Below are positions 26,244 to 34,619 of a DNA stretch of 64,000 bases, piece by piece. The position numbers and the translations under genes were made by a program. Position 1 is the stretch's first letter; each line of letters begins with the position of its first letter. The notes under the pieces are model-generated. The model made no database searches and was not told where the DNA came from. It saw only the letters and a program-made list of their open reading frames with translations. Origin of the DNA: Hyphomonas sediminis. GTDB taxonomy: Bacteria; Pseudomonadota; Alphaproteobacteria; Caulobacterales; Hyphomonadaceae. Where the stretch lies: positions 186,001 to 250,000 of the forward strand of contig NZ_JAIEZP010000001.1 in the NCBI RefSeq assembly GCF_019679475.1. The letters run 5' to 3'.

Positions 26244-27731
26244 ATGAGCGATCATAAAGAGAAACGGGGCTCGGTGATGGACCGAAACGGAATGACTGTC
26301 TCTCCTCTAGAACTGGAGGGGTCCGTAGACAGCGACGCATTTGAAACTACTGGCCAAAGGATCTGGGAGAACGTCCGTTCTGTCCTGCAGGACAAAATGG
26401 CGGAAACCGAGTTCAGCCGCTGGATCGAGGACCTGCGCCTCGTTGCCGAACACAATGGCGCCATGATTCTGGCGGCGCGCGACCTTCTGGCGTTTGACCG
26501 CGTCAGCAGCCAGCATCTGCGCGTTATCGAGAAGCTGTGGGCCTCCGGCGATCCGCTGGAACGACCGCTGAAACTGATCTGTTGGCGGAACGCCCCGGCG
26601 GACCTGCGCGATCTGGTTGACGACCCGTGGGCCGTCGTGGAAACAGCCCCGGCAGCTGAACCGCAGGCGCCTGTCGCCTCGTCGGGCGCTGGCCCGGTCA
26701 TGACCTTCGACTCGCTGGTCACCGGCCCGTCCAACGATATTGCCGTGACGCTGGCGAAGCGTATTGCCGCAGGCCTTCCGGCCGGTACGGCGACGACGCT
26801 GATCTATGGGCCACCGGGCACCGGCAAGACGCATCTCATGCAGGCTCTTCGTCAGGAAGCTGCCCGCCGGGATACGGGGCGCCGGATTGTCTATCTGACA
26901 GCTGAGGAATTCATGTCCGCATATCTGGACGGGGTTAAGGCACGCGACACCAGCGATCTGAAGAAGCGCCTGCGCGCCGCTTCGATCCTGCTGATCGACG
27001 ACCTGCACCGCATCGCCGGCAAGCCCGGCACGGAAGCCGAGCTCTATCAGAACATTCGCGAAGTCACCTCCAATGGCGGCCAGGTGGTTCTGGTCGGCGA
27101 CTCTGCCCCTGGCGAAGCCAACGGTTTCGGCCAGCGGATGCGCAGCGAGATCAAGGGCGCGACCGCCGTCGAGGTTGAGCTGCCCGACACCGGCATGCGC
27201 CGCGAAATCCTGCAGCGTCTCTCGGCTCATATCGCCGAAAACCACCCGGCTTTCGTGCTGACCGAAGAGATGATGCAGCGCCTCAACACCGGTATCCGCG
27301 GCCCTGGCCGCGAGCTGACCGGCGCCGTCTGGAGTCTCTACACCGAGGCCGGCTTTGGCGAGCGCGCCCCGACGATGGAAATGCTCGAGCGCATCATCCG
27401 CCGTCATGCCGGCGAGCAGAAGGAGCCGTCGATCGAGGTGATCAAACGGGCGACATTGAAAGTCTTCCCGATTGCCAAGACCGACCTGGAAGGTCCGAGC
27501 AAGATGCGCGGCTTCGTCTATCCGCGTCAGATCGCCATGTATCTATGCCGGACAATGACGCGGAAATCCTTCCCGCAGATCGGTCGCGCCTTCGGCAAAC
27601 GCGATCACACCACCGTGCTTTACGCTTTCCGCCGCATAGAAGGCGAGCTCGGCAAGGATCAGGATCTGGCGGCGGACATCGCCCGCGTTCAGGCTGTGGT
27701 CCATGAGCTGATGGAAAGCGGTCAGGCCTGA
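26244..27731 (+). CDS. dnaA: Chromosomal replication initiator protein DnaA
   Basis: A 495-residue initiator ATPase that opens the replication origin. Domain I spans about residues 25-110 (WENVRSVLQDKMAETEFSRW), a short linker follows, domain III has Walker A GPPGTGKTHLMQAL and Walker B ASILLIDDLHRI, and domain IV ends with the DnaA signature FPQIGRAFGKRDHTTVLYA. The ATG at 26244 is preceded by AAGGGTTGGG; an internal ATG at 26277 is an alternative. A long structured AT-rich leader precedes it; in Caulobacter the dnaA leader takes part in nutrient control of DnaA synthesis, and a similar role here is only inferred. Confidence 0.97.
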   Translation: MSDHKEKRGSVMDRNGMTVSPLELEGSVDSDAFETTGQRIWENVRSVLQDKMAETEFSRWIEDLRLVAEHNGAMILAARDLLAFDRVSSQHLRVIEKLWASGDPLERPLKLICWRNAPADLRDLVDDPWAVVETAPAAEPQAPVASSGAGPVMTFDSLVTGPSNDIAVTLAKRIAAGLPAGTATTLIYGPPGTGKTHLMQALRQEAARRDTGRRIVYLTAEEFMSAYLDGVKARDTSDLKKRLRAASILLIDDLHRIAGKPGTEAELYQNIREVTSNGGQVVLVGDSAPGEANGFGQRMRSEIKGATAVEVELPDTGMRREILQRLSAHIAENHPAFVLTEEMMQRLNTGIRGPGRELTGAVWSLYTEAGFGERAPTMEMLERIIRRHAGEQKEPSIEVIKRATLKVFPIAKTDLEGPSKMRGFVYPRQIAMYLCRTMTRKSFPQIGRAFGKRDHTTVLYAFRRIEGELGKDQDLAADIARVQAVVHELMESGQA

Positions 27732-27795
27732 GGCAATCTCAGTCGCTGAACGAAGCGAACGCTTGGCTTTTGCTTCAACTTCGTTAAGTCTCTGC

Positions 27796-27820
27796 AGCCC
27801 GCTCCCGCCCGGAGCGGGCT
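27796..27820 (+). terminator. Strong hairpin between dnaA and dnaN
   Basis: AGCCCGCTCC (27796-27805) and its exact complement (27811-27820) flank a five-base loop. The following T-run is weak (GATTCC), so it may be a partial or Rho-assisted terminator. The dnaN leader then runs about 100 bases. Confidence 0.6.
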
Positions 27821-27920
27821 GATTCCTGCCGATCCAGGCGGATCTGACCTTAAGAAAAACCCGGCGCAAGACTAGGAAACGGAGCCAAGGCTGGCTCCCT
27901 GATGGACGGAAAAGACGACG

Positions 27921-29042
27921 ATGAAACTGACGATCGAACGCGGAGACCTTCTGGACGCCCTGAGCCATGTCCAGAATATTGTCGAGCGCCGGACGACAAT
28001 TCCAATCCTCTCGAACGTCCTGCTCGAAGCGGCTGATGGCGCGCTCACACTCACCGCAACCGATCTCGACATCGAGGCCGTCGATTCCGCCGATGCGAAA
28101 GTCGCCAAGCCGGGCGCCGTCACCGCGCCGGCCGGCACGCTGTTCGACGTTGTCCGCAAGCTGCCCTCGGGCGCCGAGGTCGAGCTGTCGCTGAACCCGG
28201 AATCCCAGCGCCTGCTGATCACGGCTGGCCGCTCGCAGTTCGAGCTGCCTACCCTGCCCGCGACCGACTTCCAGACGATGCCCCCGGACGAAGGCGCCGT
28301 CAGCTTCTCGCTGCCTGGCAAGGAGTTCGCGCGCCTGATCGACAAGACACGCTTTGCCATCTCGACCGAAGAAACCCGCTATTACCTGAACGGTATCTAC
28401 CTGCACGCCGCCAAGAATGAGGAGGGCGCCGCCGTGCTGCGTACCGTCGCCACAGATGGCCACCGCCTGGCGCTTGCCGAAGTGAAAGCGCCCAAAGGTG
28501 CCGACAAGCTCACCGGAGTGATCGTACCCCGCAAGACGGTCGGCGAAGCCCGCCGCCTCGTCGATGGCCTTGACGATGACGTCGAAATCGAAGTCTCGGA
28601 CACGAAGTTCATCCTGCGCGCTGGCCGCGCCGTGCTGACCTCGAAGCTGATCGACGGCTCCTTCCCCGACTATGCCCGCGTCATCCCCAAGGGAAACGAC
28701 AAGAAGCTGACCGTCGACAACAAATCCTTCGAAGCCGCTGTCGATCGCGTGTCGACTGTTTCGGCAGAGCGTTCGCGTTCGGTGAAACTGTCGCTGTCGG
28801 GTGGCCGCCTAACACTGGCGGTCAACCACGCTGAAACCGGCGCCGGCAACGAAGAGATCGAAGCCGAGTATGAGGCAGATCCGATGGAAATCGGCTTCAA
28901 CGCCAAATACCTGCTCGACATCGCCAGCCAGATCGAAGCGCCCGACGTTGAGTTCATGTTCAACGATCCAGCCTCGCCCGCGCTCGTGCTCGACCCGTCC
29001 GATGCGTCGGCGCGGTTTGTGGTGATGCCGCTGCGGGTGTAG
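27921..29042 (+). CDS. dnaN: DNA polymerase III sliding clamp (beta subunit)
   Basis: The 373-residue protein has the three-domain clamp layout: N-terminal LLDALSHVQNIVERRTTIPI, central EFARLIDKTRFAISTEETRYYLNGIYL with ATDGHRLALAEV, and C-terminal region ending ARFVVMPLRV, the conserved clamp tail. It encircles DNA and tethers the polymerase and many partners. Start ATG follows AAAAGACGACG, with no close in-frame alternative. It is followed two bases later by a small lipoprotein gene and then recF, forming an operon. Confidence 0.98.
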   Translation: MKLTIERGDLLDALSHVQNIVERRTTIPILSNVLLEAADGALTLTATDLDIEAVDSADAKVAKPGAVTAPAGTLFDVVRKLPSGAEVELSLNPESQRLLITAGRSQFELPTLPATDFQTMPPDEGAVSFSLPGKEFARLIDKTRFAISTEETRYYLNGIYLHAAKNEEGAAVLRTVATDGHRLALAEVKAPKGADKLTGVIVPRKTVGEARRLVDGLDDDVEIEVSDTKFILRAGRAVLTSKLIDGSFPDYARVIPKGNDKKLTVDNKSFEAAVDRVSTVSAERSRSVKLSLSGGRLTLAVNHAETGAGNEEIEAEYEADPMEIGFNAKYLLDIASQIEAPDVEFMFNDPASPALVLDPSDASARFVVMPLRV

Positions 29043-29044
29043 CC

Positions 29045-29437
29045 ATGATGGACCGCCGCGTCTTCGTGGGCGGTTCGCTCGCAATCGCGGCGCTGACTGG
29101 ATTGCCCGGCTGTGCGGAAACCAGGGAGACAGGCATGTACGGTCTGATCGGGAAATTCGTGGCGGCCGAAGGCAAGCGGGACGAGCTGATCGGCTATCTG
29201 CTCGAAGGCCTGCGCGATATGCCCGGCTGCCTCAGCTATATCGTGGCGAGCGACCTGGCAGACGCAAATGCCATCTGGGTTACCGAAGCCTGGACGGATG
29301 CTGAAAGCCACGCCGCCTCCCTTTCCCTGCCTCAGGTTCAGGCCGCGATCCAGAAAGCGCGCCCGCTGATCTCCGGCATGGAACGCATTGCCGAGACACA
29401 GCCTCAGGGTGGCCACGGTCTCTCTACTGGCGGCTGA
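29045..29437 (+). CDS. ABM-fold lipoprotein wedged between dnaN and recF
   Basis: This 130-residue protein starts two bases after dnaN and ends five bases before recF. The N-terminus DRRVFVGGSLAIAALTGLPGC looks like a twin-arginine-like (DRRVF) lipoprotein signal with cysteine near residue 22. The rest is an ABM domain: MYGLIGKFVAAEGKRDELIG, then MPGCLSYIVASDLADANAIW and VTEAWTDAESHAASL. Monooxygenase-type activity is only the family name; the substrate is unknown. Its position inside a replication/repair operon is unusual, as no such export protein normally belongs there. A second, cytoplasmic ABM protein is at 1455. Confidence 0.8.
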   Translation: MMDRRVFVGGSLAIAALTGLPGCAETRETGMYGLIGKFVAAEGKRDELIGYLLEGLRDMPGCLSYIVASDLADANAIWVTEAWTDAESHAASLSLPQVQAAIQKARPLISGMERIAETQPQGGHGLSTGG

Positions 29438-29442
29438 GCTGC

Positions 29443-30555
29443 ATGACTGCGCTTACCCGCCTCAGCCTGACTGACTTCCGCAATTATGCGAGCCTCACGC
29501 TGCGCCTCGATGGGCGCCATGTCTGCCTCTACGGCTCCAACGGCGCAGGCAAGACAAACCTTCTGGAAGCCGTCAGCCAGTTTGGACCCGGCCGAGGCCT
29601 GCGCAGCGCGCAACTTTCGGAAATGTCACGCCGCGACGGGCCAAGCGGCTGGGCGCTGGCCGCCACGCTGGACGATGAACAGAAGATCTCGATCAGCGTC
29701 GATGGCGGCGGCACATCCAAACGCACCGTGCGCATCGATGGCGCCCCCGCCGCGCCGGGGGACCTCGCAGAGCGCGTGCGCCTCGTCTGGCTGACGCCTG
29801 CCATGGATGGGGTATTCCGGGGCGGCGCATCAGACCGGCGGCGCTTTTTCGACCGGCTGGTGCTGGCCCACCTGCCCGCCCATGGCAAAGCCTCCGCGCG
29901 CTATGAAAAGGCCCTTGCCGAGCGCAACGCCCTGATCGAGCGGGGCCATGTCGATCCGGCCTGGGCAGACGCCATCGAGGCACGCCTGGCTGAAGCAGGC
30001 ACGGAGATGGCGATCAACCGCGCCATCGTGCTCGAAGCGCTGCAACTGGCGATCGATGCTCGCCCGGAAGGGCACTTTCCGAAGGCCGACCTCACGCTGG
30101 AAGGCCAGGCCGAGGCCGCCGCCCTGCGAGGCGAGGATTTCCGTTCTATCTTCGACATGTTGGTGGACGCATACCGCGACGGCCGCCGGCGGGACATTGG
30201 CGCCGGGCGCACGCTCTCCGGCCCGCACCGCACAGACCTTGCCGTCATCCACCGCCCGACCGGCTCGCCCGCTGGCGAAGCTTCCACCGGCCAGCAGAAA
30301 GCGCTGCTGATCGGCCTCATCCTCGCATCGGCCACTGCGCTTTCGGCCGGCGGCTCCGGCCCCTCCCCGCTGCTCCTGCTGGACGAGGCCGCCGCCCATC
30401 TTGATGGCGAGCGCCGCGCGGCGCTCTTCGATGAGCTGTCCGCGCTTGGCGGGCAGGCATGGCTCACCGGCACCGAAGCCTTCCTGTTTGAAGCCTTTGG
30501 CGACCGCGCCCAGCATATCCGGGTGGATGAAGGCACCGCGTTGCTCGCCGATTGA
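29443..30555 (+). CDS. recF: DNA replication and repair protein RecF
   Basis: A 370-residue SMC-like ATPase that loads RecA at gapped DNA with RecO and RecR. The N-terminus LTDFRNYASLTLRLDGRHVC and Walker A GSNGAGKTNLLEAV are typical, the signature region is in STGQQKALLIGLILA, and the Walker B/D-loop is PLLLLDEAAAHLD near residue 310. It is the third gene in dnaN-ABM lipoprotein-recF. gyrB, commonly next, lies about 8.7 kb downstream. Start at 29443 fits the family N-terminus. Confidence 0.96.
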   Translation: MTALTRLSLTDFRNYASLTLRLDGRHVCLYGSNGAGKTNLLEAVSQFGPGRGLRSAQLSEMSRRDGPSGWALAATLDDEQKISISVDGGGTSKRTVRIDGAPAAPGDLAERVRLVWLTPAMDGVFRGGASDRRRFFDRLVLAHLPAHGKASARYEKALAERNALIERGHVDPAWADAIEARLAEAGTEMAINRAIVLEALQLAIDARPEGHFPKADLTLEGQAEAAALRGEDFRSIFDMLVDAYRDGRRRDIGAGRTLSGPHRTDLAVIHRPTGSPAGEASTGQQKALLIGLILASATALSAGGSGPSPLLLLDEAAAHLDGERRAALFDELSALGGQAWLTGTEAFLFEAFGDRAQHIRVDEGTALLAD

Positions 30556-30627
30556 CAAGCGGGGTCGGGGGTTCCAAGGGGGGCATTGACCCTAGGTGTA
30601 CCCTTACCTGATTTGGAGATGTGCCCC

Positions 30628-31734
30628 ATGAAAACGCGCGCCGCCGTCGCCTTTGAAGCCAAAAAGCCGCTCGAGATTGTCGAGCTTGATCTGGAAGGCC
30701 CCAAGGCCGGCGAAGTGCTGGTCGAGATCATGGCCACCGGCATCTGCCACACGGATGCTTACACGCTCGACGGGCTCGACTCTGAAGGCATCTTCCCCTC
30801 GGTGCTCGGCCATGAAGGCGCCGGCATCGTGCGCGAGGTTGGCCCCGGCGTTACCAGCGTGAAGCCGGGCGATCACGTCATTCCGCTCTACACGCCTGAA
30901 TGCCGCCAGTGCAAAAGCTGCCTTTCGGGCAAAACCAATCTGTGCACGGCCATTCGCGCGACGCAGGGCAAAGGCCTGATGCCGGACGGCACCACCCGCT
31001 TCAGCTATAAAGGCCAGCCGATCTTCCATTATATGGGCTGCTCCACCTTCTCGAACTTCACGGTCCTGCCGGAAATCGCCGTGGCGAAAATCCGCGAGGA
31101 CGCGCCGTTCGACAAAGCCTGCTATGTCGGCTGCGGCGTCACCACCGGCGTTGGCGCGGTCGTCAACACGGCCAAGGTTCAGGTCGGCGAGAATGTCGTC
31201 GTCTTCGGTCTGGGCGGCATTGGCCTCAACGTGATCCAGGGCGCGCGCATGGCCGGCGCCGACAAGATCATCGGCGTTGACCTCAACGACACGAAGGAAG
31301 AATGGGGCCGCCGCTTCGGCATGACGCATTTCGTCAACCCGAAAAACGTCTCCGACATCGTTGCCCACCTCGTCGAGCTGACCGATGGCGGCGCGGATTA
31401 TTCCTTCGACTGCACGGGCAACACCACCGTGATGCGCCAGGCGCTGGAATGCTGCCATCGCGGCTGGGGCACCTCGGTCGTCATCGGCGTGGCCGAAGCC
31501 GGCAAGGAAATCAGCACACGTCCCTTCCAGCTGGTCACGGGCCGCAACTGGCGCGGCACGGCCTTCGGCGGCGCCAAGGGCCGCACCGACGTTCCGAAAA
31601 TTGTCGACTGGTACATGAACGGCAAGATCGAAATCGACCCGATGATCACCCACGTCATGACCCTCGACAAGATCAACGACGCCTTCGACCTGATGCACGA
31701 AGGCAAGTCGATCCGGAGTGTGGTTGTTTACTGA
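30628..31734 (+). CDS. frmA: S-(hydroxymethyl)glutathione dehydrogenase (class III alcohol dehydrogenase)
   Basis: A 368-residue zinc alcohol dehydrogenase of class III, oxidising S-hydroxymethylglutathione (formed from formaldehyde and glutathione) to S-formylglutathione with NAD+. Catalytic zinc ligands lie in [13 protein letters not shown] and [12 protein letters not shown]; the structural-zinc cysteines in [18 protein letters not shown]; the NAD motif is [18 protein letters not shown] stands before the ATG. Four further genes follow closely on the same strand. S-formylglutathione hydrolase, the next pathway enzyme, is at 34620. The leader carries an AGGT-N8-ACCT inverted repeat near 30595, a possible operator. 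Confidence 0.96.
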   Translation: MKTRAAVAFEAKKPLEIVELDLEGPKAGEVLVEIMATGICHTDAYTLDGLDSEGIFPSVLGHEGAGIVREVGPGVTSVKPGDHVIPLYTPECRQCKSCLSGKTNLCTAIRATQGKGLMPDGTTRFSYKGQPIFHYMGCSTFSNFTVLPEIAVAKIREDAPFDKACYVGCGVTTGVGAVVNTAKVQVGENVVVFGLGGIGLNVIQGARMAGADKIIGVDLNDTKEEWGRRFGMTHFVNPKNVSDIVAHLVELTDGGADYSFDCTGNTTVMRQALECCHRGWGTSVVIGVAEAGKEISTRPFQLVTGRNWRGTAFGGAKGRTDVPKIVDWYMNGKIEIDPMITHVMTLDKINDAFDLMHEGKSIRSVVVY

Positions 31735-31746
31735 CGGGATTTCAGT

Positions 31747-32193
31747 GTGAACATCTACAGGAACATAGCGATCTTTTTGTCTGCCGCGTTCATCCTCTAC
31801 GCGCTCGCGCGTTTATCTGGAATTGGCATGCTGGCGGCGCAGGTCACGGGCGTGATCGACAACGCCTCCGCAAGGGGCGCTGTAGAATTGCTGCAAACCC
31901 AGTTGCCTGCAATGAATGAAAAGGCGTTCGTGGCGCTCCCCTTCAACGCTTACATTGGCGCGAGTGCCGTCATGGGCGTTGTGCTCCTGGCAGGCGCAAT
32001 AGTGGGCCTCTTTGGCCGTGTGCAGGCAATGATCGGCGTATATGGATACTATGTCCTGTTCGCCCTGATGTTCATCAACTACCAGACCTTCAATGCAAAG
32101 CTCATCCATCTGGCTGTGGGGCTGGCATTGGCCATATTGCTGCATTTTCTTTTGATAAAAGGAAAGCAGAAACCCAGCGTTCAAAATCTATAG
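31747..32193 (+). CDS. Polytopic membrane protein, DoxX-like layout
   Basis: I do not recognise this 148-residue protein with certainty. It begins at a GTG 12 bases after frmA. Four hydrophobic segments can be seen (residues ~5-25, 70-90, 95-115 and 119-137), ending with a lysine-rich tail (LLIKGKQKP). The layout is like small DoxX-type proteins, but no family residue is diagnostic. Co-transcription with frmA suggests a role near formaldehyde or thiol metabolism, which is inference only. Base composition is slightly less GC-rich than its neighbours. Confidence 0.7.
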   Translation: MNIYRNIAIFLSAAFILYALARLSGIGMLAAQVTGVIDNASARGAVELLQTQLPAMNEKAFVALPFNAYIGASAVMGVVLLAGAIVGLFGRVQAMIGVYGYYVLFALMFINYQTFNAKLIHLAVGLALAILLHFLLIKGKQKPSVQNL

Positions 32194-32205
32194 GAGGAAA
32201 CACCC

Positions 32206-32583
32206 ATGTTCAGTCACGTGATGGTCGGGTCTAACGACATCGGCAGATCCAAGAAATTCTATGACGCGCTGTTCGGCGCGCTCGGTGGCAAGCCGGCGAT
32301 CGAAGATCCCAAGGGCCGCCTGATCTACATCCACAATGGCAGCATGTTCCTGGTCACCCCGCCGATCGACGGCCAGCCCGCCTGCCACGCCAATGGCGGC
32401 ACTATCGGTTTCGCGGTCACTGCCACCGAGCAGGCCGATGCCTGGCACAAGGCCGGCGTGGCAGCTGGCGGCACCGCCATCGAAGACCCGCCGGGCTGGC
32501 GCGAAGGCGGCGGCATGAAGCTCTACCTCGCCTATCTGCGCGACCCCGACGGCAACAAGCTCTGCACCATGATGCGCGGCTGA
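32206..32583 (+). CDS. VOC (glyoxalase/dioxygenase superfamily) protein
   Basis: A 125-residue VOC-fold protein starting 12 bases after the membrane gene with a strong AGGAGGA ribosome binding site. The N-terminal FSHVMVGSNDIGRSKKFYDA and C-terminal LAYLRDPDGNKLC are the usual beta-alpha-beta half modules, with a likely metal-binding His (FSHV) and Asp/Glu residues. Small VOC proteins include glyoxalase-like, bleomycin-resistance and thiol-transfer types. Its frmA operon context hints at glutathione-linked detoxification, but a specific reaction cannot be assigned. Confidence 0.86.
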   Translation: MFSHVMVGSNDIGRSKKFYDALFGALGGKPAIEDPKGRLIYIHNGSMFLVTPPIDGQPACHANGGTIGFAVTATEQADAWHKAGVAAGGTAIEDPPGWREGGGMKLYLAYLRDPDGNKLCTMMRG

Positions 32584-32624
32584 TCCGCGCGCGCCGGAAA
32601 CATCAGAGAGGAAGGCATTCACCG

Positions 32625-32975
32625 ATGAAAGCTGACCGTCTCTACGATGCCTTCCGGCGCCGCTTCGGCCGCTGGTGGATTGTTCCGCCGGGGGAGGATC
32701 TGGAACCCGGCGAGGAATTCACGCCGCTGACGCACAGTGAACTCTCCCGGCTGAAACCGGGCGACTATGCCTACCTTACTTTCAAAGGCTGGCCCAAAGG
32801 CCGCATCTATTATTGGGAACACCTCTGGGTACGCGTAACCGGCATCGACGGCAACGCAGTTACCGGCGAACTCGCCAGCGACCCGGACGATCTCCCCCAG
32901 CTGCGATGGCGCCAGAAGATCACCTTCCGCCTCTCCGACATCATCGAATTTGGCCCGGGGATGCCCGATCCCTGA
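32625..32975 (+). CDS. DUF2314-like protein, 116 aa
   Basis: The central and C-terminal part (YLTFKGWPKGRIYYWEHLW followed by VTGIDGNAVTGELASDPDD) recalls the DUF2314 pattern of a conserved E-H-x-W-V segment then a G-x-L-x-N/D-P-like turn. No catalytic motif is recognisable and no signal peptide is present. It lies 41 bases after the VOC gene and overlaps the next gene (TGATG), thus in the frmA operon. The DUF assignment is by eye and moderate. Confidence 0.6.
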   Translation: MKADRLYDAFRRRFGRWWIVPPGEDLEPGEEFTPLTHSELSRLKPGDYAYLTFKGWPKGRIYYWEHLWVRVTGIDGNAVTGELASDPDDLPQLRWRQKITFRLSDIIEFGPGMPDP

Positions 32976-33256
32976 TGAACGAGCCACCCATCTCCCTTGC
33001 GCGTATTGGCTCCGATGCCATCCGCTGGATCGTGGAAGAAGCCCAGCGTGACGGTATCGAGCTTGTCTCGCTTGCCGAATGGTCCAAGGCCCTCGTCGCG
33101 CATATGCGCAGCGGACTTCCGCCTGCCCTCAAGGCAAAGATAGAAACCCGTTGGCCCGGACTCCCCTATTTCTGCGAACCCGGCACGCCGCATAACGAAC
33201 CTGACGAAGGCTATATCGAAAACGGCTTTGCCGTCTCTTTCCCCCGCCCGCGCTGA
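32975..33256 (+). CDS. Hypothetical protein, 93 aa
   Basis: The start codon overlaps the preceding stop as TGATG, indicating translational coupling. The product begins MNEPPISLARIG and has a helical N-terminal half (WIVEEAQRDGIELVSLAEWS) and a polar C-terminal half ending VSFPRPR. No family is recognised. It is the last gene of the frmA-led operon; a palindromic element follows 11 bases later. The combination of DUF2314-like and this protein could work as a pair. Confidence 0.6.
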   Translation: MNEPPISLARIGSDAIRWIVEEAQRDGIELVSLAEWSKALVAHMRSGLPPALKAKIETRWPGLPYFCEPGTPHNEPDEGYIENGFAVSFPRPR

Positions 33257-33267
33257 ACCGCACCGGA

Positions 33268-33355
33268 CGGCTCATCCTGGGCGAAGTCGAAGGACGAGCC
33301 GGGGCTTGCCGCAGTTCTGTTTGGCCCATCCTTCGACTTCGCTCAGGATGAGCGC
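33268..33355. repeat. Dispersed palindromic intergenic element, copy 2
   Basis: Nearly the same as 4543-4628, including the loop CGAGCCGGGGCTTGCC and right arm CCTTCGACTTCGCTCAGG. It lies between the convergent 93-residue gene and the GST gene. Confidence 0.85.
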
Positions 33356-33387
33356 GGGTTGATGTTGCAGATCTTCCGCCCGGCGCC

Positions 33388-34479
33388 TTATGCCAGCGCC
33401 AGCCGGAAATTCGTCCGCACAAGGCGCTTTGGCAGGCGGAAGGTCTTCAACGGCGCCCCGCGCACGCGTTCCAGCAGCGCATCTGCCCTTGCCCGCGCGC
33501 CAGCATCCATTGCGTCATAAGCGTCCGTCACCGCCTGCAACCGGTAAAGCGGAAATGTCCGCGCCTGCGCTGGCCCGCGCGCGCCCTCTATCTCCACCCA
33601 GATCTCACCCAGCCCGCGCGGCAGGAACGTGCCCGGCGATGCCTCCGCGGCCCAGCCCTCGAAGAGGCGCATCGTCTCCACCAGCGCCGGAAACTGTTCG
33701 CGCATCTGCCGCGCCAGGATTGGCTCCAGTGTTTCGGGGATCGCGTCCCCTGCCAGCAGGTCACCCGTCCCCGTCTCGCCGGCATGCGTCCGCTCCACCC
33801 AGCCTGCCACGCGCGGCGCCAGGCGCTTCATCAGCTCGCCGGAAGCCGGGTCGCGGTAAAGATGGGCGTAGAGCGGCCCGATGAACGCGAAGTCTGCCAG
33901 GCAGGGCCGCGCGCCCAGAAGATAGGGATGGGCTTCAAGATGCGCGGAGAACTCCGCCAGGAAGGCCTCATAGGATGTCTCGATTCCCGGAATGGTTTCG
34001 GCATGCACGCCCAGAATGGGCAGCGCGCCCTTGAAGCGCTGGCCATTCTTCTTGCCAATTTCGTATTGCTCGGCCCGGCTCGCCTCGGGCGCGGAAAGGG
34101 CACCAAACTCGGCATAGGCCCAGTCCTCATTATAGCTCCAGCGATAATGCATCGCTGGCAGCGTCAGCCATTCATCCGCATAGAGATGGAGCAATTCCGC
34201 CACAAATCTTTGCACCGGCGTCTCCGGCAGGGCCGGCGGGCGCAGCTTCTCGCGCGCCTCCACGATGGCGATGATATCGGCAGTATCCTGCACCACCTCG
34301 CCGTCCGGCGTCGTCATCACGGGAATGACCGGCCAGCCGACATTCGGCAGGATCAGGTCGCGGTAAACTGCCTGCGTCGCCGGCAGCTCCTGAAACGGCA
34401 CGCCGCGCCAGCGCAGATAGGCGCGCGCCTTGCCCGTAAAATAGCTGACCTCGGCTCCATATAGCGTGTATCCGCCCAT
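33388..34479 (-). CDS. Glutathione S-transferase-like protein with long C-terminal domain
   Basis: A 363-residue protein with an N-terminal thioredoxin-like GST domain (LYGAEVSYFTGKARAYLRWRG, then GWPVIPVMTTPDGEVVQDTADI near residue 55, where the cis-proline V-P/I-P and the glutathione-contact pair D-T/S are expected) and a larger than usual helical C-terminal domain with LADFAFIGPLYAHLYRDP. Such long GST-like proteins are common in alphaproteobacteria, with unknown substrate. GAGGGACGGAG precedes the ATG. It stands divergent to frmB, so glutathione-linked metabolism fits the neighbourhood. Confidence 0.82.
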   Translation of the reverse strand: MGGYTLYGAEVSYFTGKARAYLRWRGVPFQELPATQAVYRDLILPNVGWPVIPVMTTPDGEVVQDTADIIAIVEAREKLRPPALPETPVQRFVAELLHLYADEWLTLPAMHYRWSYNEDWAYAEFGALSAPEASRAEQYEIGKKNGQRFKGALPILGVHAETIPGIETSYEAFLAEFSAHLEAHPYLLGARPCLADFAFIGPLYAHLYRDPASGELMKRLAPRVAGWVERTHAGETGTGDLLAGDAIPETLEPILARQMREQFPALVETMRLFEGWAAEASPGTFLPRGLGEIWVEIEGARGPAQARTFPLYRLQAVTDAYDAMDAGARARADALLERVRGAPLKTFRLPKRLVRTNFRLALA

Positions 34480-34619
34480 TCTCCGTCCCTCTGTTTTCTT
34501 GTGTCATTTCAGATGCCAATATCTGGCGCAAGCCCTGCCAGTGCTTTCCTTGACTAGCCTGCCCGCCAGAGGCCACAAGGCCAAGCTATCCCGAACCGTT
34601 CTGACCCGAGGCCCCTCCC

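Noticed and set aside
27921-30555. Long reverse-strand frames opposite dnaN and recF
   Set aside because: They are shadows in GC-rich sequence with low-complexity Arg/Ser composition, opposite well-supported genes.
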